NCBI GenBank assembly: GCA_934090685.1
Contig: CAKOJN010000010.1
Span: forward strand, 1 to 37,726
Direction: 5' to 3'
Length of the DNA stretch: 37,726 nucleotides
DNA from: an uncultured Bacilli bacterium
GTDB lineage: Bacteria > Bacillota_I > Bacilli_A > RF39 > UBA660
In this document: piece by piece, positions 34,210 through 37,726 of the stretch
Position numbering within the stretch: position 1 is the stretch's first letter
Layout: the number at the start of each line of letters is the position of its first letter
Notes under the pieces: generated by a model
What the model saw: the letters and a program-made list of their open reading frames with translations, nothing else
What the model was told of the DNA's origin: nothing
Database searches by the model: none
Position numbers and translations under genes: made by a program

Positions 34210-35391
34210 ATGTATTTTAAGTCTTATAAATTTAGAATGTATCCAGATGATAATCAAAAAGAACTAATCAATAAATCTTTAGGCTGCAGTAGATTTGTAT
34301 ACAACTACTTTTTAAGTAAAATAAAAGAAACAAAATATACAACATCAACTGAAAATATAAACGACTATACTCACTATTTAAAGTATGAATATCCATTTCT
34401 ACAAGAAGCTGATAGTATAGCTATAAATAAAGCACTGTTTAATCTAGAAGATTCATATAAAAGATTTTTTAGCAAACAAAGTGGTTATCCAAAATTCAAA
34501 AGTAAGTTTGGTAAAAATAGTTATAATACAACTGCTATTTATGGTACATATAAAAATAATAATTATTGTAATATAGAAATAGACTTAGAAAATAAAACAA
34601 TAAAGTTACCTAAATTAAAAAAGATAAAGATTAGGGGGTATAGAAATACAAAATCTATTAATGGCAAAATTATAAGTGCAACTATATCAAGAGAATCAAA
34701 TGGTAAATATTATGTATCTGTTTTATATAAAATGAGTGATATAATAAAAGAAACTATTCCATCAAAAATAGTTGGAATAGATTTAGGTGTTAAAAAATTA
34801 GTTACTCTTTCTGATGGAACAGAATATGAAAATAATAAATATATATTAAAATATGAAAAAAGAATAAAAAGAATGCAAAGAGCATTATCAAGAAAAGTAA
34901 AAGGAAGCAATAATTATTTTAAATGTAAAAGAAAGCTAGCGATACTACATAGTAAACTAGCTAATTCAAGAAAATATTATATACATAAAATCAGTAAAAA
35001 CATAACAGATGAGTATGACATTATAACTTGTGAGAAATTACATACAAAGAGTATGATAATAGAAGGAAAGAAAACAACTCTATCAAAAAATATAAATGAT
35101 GCTTGTTTTAATGAAATAATAAAACAACTCAAATATAAGTCCAAACTCAAAGGCAAACAGTTTTATCAAATATATGATTATTATCCCTCAAGTCAAACTT
35201 GTAGTAGATGTAATAATCAAAATGAAAAGTATAAAGATTTAGGCGAAAGGATATATGACTGTACAAAGTGTTATTTAAAGTTAGATAGAGATTTAAATGC
35301 AAGTATAAATATAATGTTTGAAGGATTAAAAATGTATATAAAAAATAACAAAAGAAATATTTTAAAAAGTAATATAAGTATGATAAAATAA
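34210..35391 (+). CDS. tnpB: TnpB RNA-guided endonuclease (IS605 OrfB)
   Basis: A 393-residue, apparently full-length TnpB. The N-terminal HTH_OrfB region begins KSYKFRMYPDDNQKE. The RuvC nuclease has D191 in GIDLGVKKL, E275 in ITCEKLHTK, and D361 in LDRDLNASINI. The four-Cys zinc finger (C331, C334, C351, C354) lies before the last motif. All catalytic and zinc residues are present, so it should be active. TnpB uses an RNA from the right end of the element to cut DNA and favour retention of the element. AAGGAGG precedes the ATG. It is the ancestor type of Cas12 nucleases. Confidence 0.95.
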   Translation: MYFKSYKFRMYPDDNQKELINKSLGCSRFVYNYFLSKIKETKYTTSTENINDYTHYLKYEYPFLQEADSIAINKALFNLEDSYKRFFSKQSGYPKFKSKFGKNSYNTTAIYGTYKNNNYCNIEIDLENKTIKLPKLKKIKIRGYRNTKSINGKIISATISRESNGKYYVSVLYKMSDIIKETIPSKIVGIDLGVKKLVTLSDGTEYENNKYILKYEKRIKRMQRALSRKVKGSNNYFKCKRKLAILHSKLANSRKYYIHKISKNITDEYDIITCEKLHTKSMIIEGKKTTLSKNINDACFNEIIKQLKYKSKLKGKQFYQIYDYYPSSQTCSRCNNQNEKYKDLGERIYDCTKCYLKLDRDLNASINIMFEGLKMYIKNNKRNILKSNISMIK

Positions 35392-35511
35392 TTAATAGAA
35401 AGAAAAATAAGAACAAAGAAAGTACGGTAGCGACTATCGGAATTTAAGTCTGCAAGAGAAGACTCAGTAGAGTGTCTGTGAAACAGAAATTTGGAATCGT
35501 GAGGTTCCAAT
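35392..35511 (+). ncRNA. Putative TnpB guide RNA scaffold (reRNA/omegaRNA)
   Basis: The non-coding stretch right after tnpB holds a series of hairpins: CGGTAG/CTATCG (35425-35439), AGTCT/AGACT (35447-35464), TCTGT/ACAGA (35475-35487), and TTGGAA/TTCCAA (35491-35510). A palindrome AATAAATTTATT follows at 35509-35520. In IS605 elements the reRNA covers the tnpB 3' end and right end, and the adjoining flank acts as guide. The guide here would be the bases after about 35511-35520, the leader of pcrA. The 5' end and exact boundary are inferred. Confidence 0.65.
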
Positions 35512-35558
35512 AAATTTATTGATCTAGTTGTTCTTGTGAATTAAGTAGAGGTGTAATT

Positions 35559-37631
35559 ATGACATTAAATGATAAACAATTAGAAGCAGTAAAACATATG
35601 GAAAGGCCTTGCTTAGTTTTGGCAGGCGCAGGTTCTGGAAAGACTCGAGTTTTAACCGAAAGAATAGTAAATTTAATTGATAATGGCGTAAGTCCTTACA
35701 ACATACTAGCAATTACATTTACCAATAAAGCAGCTAAAGAAATGCGAACTAGAGTAGAAAATAAATTAGGTTATGAAACTAACTCTATTTTTATTGGTAC
35801 ATTCCATTCTTTTGGACTTAGAATCTTAAGAGAAAATTATGTCGACATTGGGTATACATCTAATATAACTATACTTGATACTGATGATGTAAAAACAATT
35901 GTAAAGAGAATACTTAAACAGAATGGTTACGATCCTGCTAAATATGAAATTAGAACGATAATCAATAAGATAAGTTCAGCTAAGAATGATGGGATTAGTC
36001 CAAATGAGTATAGCAAATTATTTTTAAACGATCTTGACATAGTTATAGGTCTAGTTTACAAAGAGTATACAAAGTTACTAAAAGATAATAACTCAGTAGA
36101 TTTTGACGATTTACTTCTTAAACCTGTTGAATTATTTAAAAAGAATAAAAGTATTTTAGAAAAATATCAAGAAAGATTTAAATACATATTAGTTGATGAG
36201 TACCAAGACACTAATGGTATACAATATGAATTATGTAAATTGCTTGCTGGTAAATATAAAAACATTTTCGTAGTAGGCGATGCTAATCAATCAATATATT
36301 CTTTTAGAAATGCTGATTATAGAAATATTCTTAATTTTGAAAGAGACTATAAAAATGCCAAAGTTATTCTTTTAGAAGAAAACTATAGAAGTACTAATAA
36401 CATTTTAAAAGCAGCAAACTCCGTTATTAAAAATAATAGTGAAGGTAAGAAACTTAACTTATGGTCTTCTAAAAGTGATGGAGAACTTATTACTTATGTA
36501 AGATGTGAAGATGAAATCAAAGAAGCAAATTACGTTATAACAAAAATTAAAGAACTAGTTCAACAGGGATATAAATACAGTGATATGGCAGTCCTTTACC
36601 GAACAAATGCTCAAAGTAGAGTTGTCGAAGATGCCTTCGTTAGAAATAATATCCCACATAATATAATAGGAAGCTATTACTTTTATAATAGAAAAGAAAT
36701 TAAAGATTTGATTGCCTACTTAAAACTTATATATAATCCTAATGACTCTGTTAGTTTAGAAAGAATTATAAATGTACCTAAGAGAGGAATAGGAACTAAA
36801 TCAATAGAAAACTTAAGAAATAAAGCAACATCAAATAATATGTCAATGTTTGATGCGATTGGTAGTGGAAAAGAACTTGAGTTTAAAAATATTATTTTAA
36901 AATTGCAAGAATTTTCACTAAACAACAATTTATCTGATTTAATTGAAGAAGTCCTTAGTACCACTGGTATAAGAATGGAATATGAACTTAATAAATCTCT
37001 TGAAAATGAAGCAAAAGTTGAAAACTTAAACGAATTTAAAACGGTTGCTTTAATGTTTGAAGAAAGCGGTATTTACGATCTACAAACCTTTTTGGAAAAC
37101 ATTGCTCTTGTTAGCGATAGAGGGCAATATAATAATGACGGAGATGAAGTTAGCATAATGACGCTTCACTCTGCAAAAGGGCTTGAATTCAACATTGTAT
37201 TTTTACTTGGCATGGAAGAAGGTTTATTCCCACACAATAGAAGTTTTGATAGTTTATCAGATTTAGAAGAAGAACGAAGACTTTGCTATGTTGGAATTAC
37301 AAGGGCAAAGGAAAAATTATATTTATTAAACGCAAGACTAAGAACTATTTTCGGTAAAACGTCCGGTACTATTGAAAGCAGATTTATAAGAGAAATAGAC
37401 GAAAAATTAATTGACAAGTTATCAACAATTAAAGAACCAACTGAAAAAAGATTAATTGGTAATATGTACAACGCATCAAGCGAAATAAAAACAGGTGATA
37501 ACGTTATTCATACTGTTTTTGGAGAAGGAATAGTTGTTAATGTTAGTGGAGGAATTGCAACCATAGCATTTAAAAATGGAATTGGTATTAAATCAATCGC
37601 TGCTAATCACAAATATTTAACTAGGAAATGA
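35559..37631 (+). CDS. pcrA: ATP-dependent DNA helicase PcrA/UvrD
   Basis: A 690-residue superfamily 1A 3'-5' helicase acting in nucleotide-excision repair, replication restart and rolling-circle replication. Motif I is AGAGSGKT (22-29), Ia is ITFTNKAAKEM, II is DEYQDTN (213-219), III is VVGDANQSIYSFRNAD, IV is LEENYRST, V is MTLHSAKGLEF, and VI is YVGITRAKE. The C-terminal Tudor-like segment (GDNVIHTVFGEGIVV), which contacts RNA polymerase, is present. GAGGTG precedes the ATG by 6 bases. The TnpB element ends only about 40-50 bases upstream, and no separate promoter is evident in that gap. Confidence 0.96.
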   Translation: MTLNDKQLEAVKHMERPCLVLAGAGSGKTRVLTERIVNLIDNGVSPYNILAITFTNKAAKEMRTRVENKLGYETNSIFIGTFHSFGLRILRENYVDIGYTSNITILDTDDVKTIVKRILKQNGYDPAKYEIRTIINKISSAKNDGISPNEYSKLFLNDLDIVIGLVYKEYTKLLKDNNSVDFDDLLLKPVELFKKNKSILEKYQERFKYILVDEYQDTNGIQYELCKLLAGKYKNIFVVGDANQSIYSFRNADYRNILNFERDYKNAKVILLEENYRSTNNILKAANSVIKNNSEGKKLNLWSSKSDGELITYVRCEDEIKEANYVITKIKELVQQGYKYSDMAVLYRTNAQSRVVEDAFVRNNIPHNIIGSYYFYNRKEIKDLIAYLKLIYNPNDSVSLERIINVPKRGIGTKSIENLRNKATSNNMSMFDAIGSGKELEFKNIILKLQEFSLNNNLSDLIEEVLSTTGIRMEYELNKSLENEAKVENLNEFKTVALMFEESGIYDLQTFLENIALVSDRGQYNNDGDEVSIMTLHSAKGLEFNIVFLLGMEEGLFPHNRSFDSLSDLEEERRLCYVGITRAKEKLYLLNARLRTIFGKTSGTIESRFIREIDEKLIDKLSTIKEPTEKRLIGNMYNASSEIKTGDNVIHTVFGEGIVVNVSGGIATIAFKNGIGIKSIAANHKYLTRK

Positions 37632-37665
37632 TTTTATATAACAAAATTATATGATTATCTAAGTT

Positions 37666-37694
37666 TTGTCAAATGATAAAAAATATGATATTAT
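37666..37694 (+). promoter_or_regulatory. Sigma-A promoter for a gene beyond the right edge
   Basis: TTGTCA (37666-37671), a 17-base spacer and TATTAT (37689-37694), 35 bases after pcrA. The transcript runs off the window; the 32 bases after the -10 box contain no start codon with a ribosome site. Confidence 0.6.
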
Positions 37695-37726
37695 AGACAC
37701 AACAAAAAGAACTGAGTTTCCTCAAT

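Larger units (their letters stand above)
34120..35520 (+). mobile_element. IS200/IS605-type element carrying only tnpB (IS1341-like)
   Basis: An insertion of about 1.4 kb between the LRR operon terminator and pcrA. It contains a tnpB gene, an upstream promoter embedded in an imperfect palindrome (ATTGA...TCAAT, 34142-34164), and a structured right end with several hairpins (35425-35510). No tnpA is present, so it depends on a transposase elsewhere or is stranded. Its ends are estimates: family ends are not inverted repeats and I cannot compare with other copies. Confidence 0.7.

Noticed and set aside
35392..35558. A second small gene between tnpB and pcrA
   Set aside because: There is no open frame with a ribosome site; the stretch is filled with hairpins fitting the right end of the element.

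Overview
The window is a very AT-rich chromosomal segment from a low-GC Gram-positive bacterium. Evidence for this includes strong GGAGG ribosome sites, sigma-A-type promoters, a methionine T-box leader, a dlt-type envelope operon, a collagen-like surface protein and Bacillota-style stand-alone ABC genes. TGA is used as a stop and Trp is encoded by TGG, so the code is standard, not Mycoplasma-type. An uncultured gut member of Bacilli (Erysipelotrichales/RF39-like) would fit, but that placement is inference.

Positions 1-9.5 kb: the 3' end of a 5S rRNA; a membrane-anchored M14 carboxypeptidase; tRNA-His; a small ADP-ribosyltransferase-fold-like orphan (minus strand); an XRE-HTH protein fused to a multi-pass membrane region; an HtrA-type protease; a T-box-controlled metG; an orphan ER-type (SipW-like) signal peptidase; and, on the minus strand, a collagen-like protein followed by a SunS-like glycosyltransferase that may modify it.

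Positions 9.5-17 kb: a minus-strand NitT/TauT-type ABC importer (SBP, ATPase, permease, all overlapping). Divergent from it is a five-gene dlt-like operon (adenylating ligase, carrier protein, MBOAT transferase, SGNH-like protein, dedicated phosphopantetheinyl transferase), which probably acylates a cell-envelope polymer.

Positions 17-34 kb hold the most interesting part: two adjacent operons that look like one surface-fibre/matrix export locus. Operon A (17068-20582) encodes a degenerate EAL-like protein, a membrane-anchored TasA-like protein, a TasA/camelysin-like protein with a SipW-dependent signal (SYAWF) and a SipW peptidase, and ends at a clean terminator. Operon B (20698-34079) encodes a membrane-anchored McrB-like AAA+ ATPase, a DUF2357-type (McrC-like) partner without a recognisable nuclease, three more proteins with SipW-like signals, a second SipW, and a 2443-residue BspA-like leucine-rich-repeat protein with its own SipW-like signal and two CBM2-like domains. 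A restriction-type AAA+/DUF2357 pair embedded among SipW substrates and a giant adhesin is the best candidate for an undescribed system. I infer that it powers or regulates export or assembly at the membrane.

Positions 34-37.7 kb: an intact IS605-type TnpB gene with its own promoter and a hairpin-rich 3' region that looks like its guide (reRNA/omegaRNA) scaffold, inserted just upstream of pcrA. A promoter for a gene beyond the window lies at the right edge.
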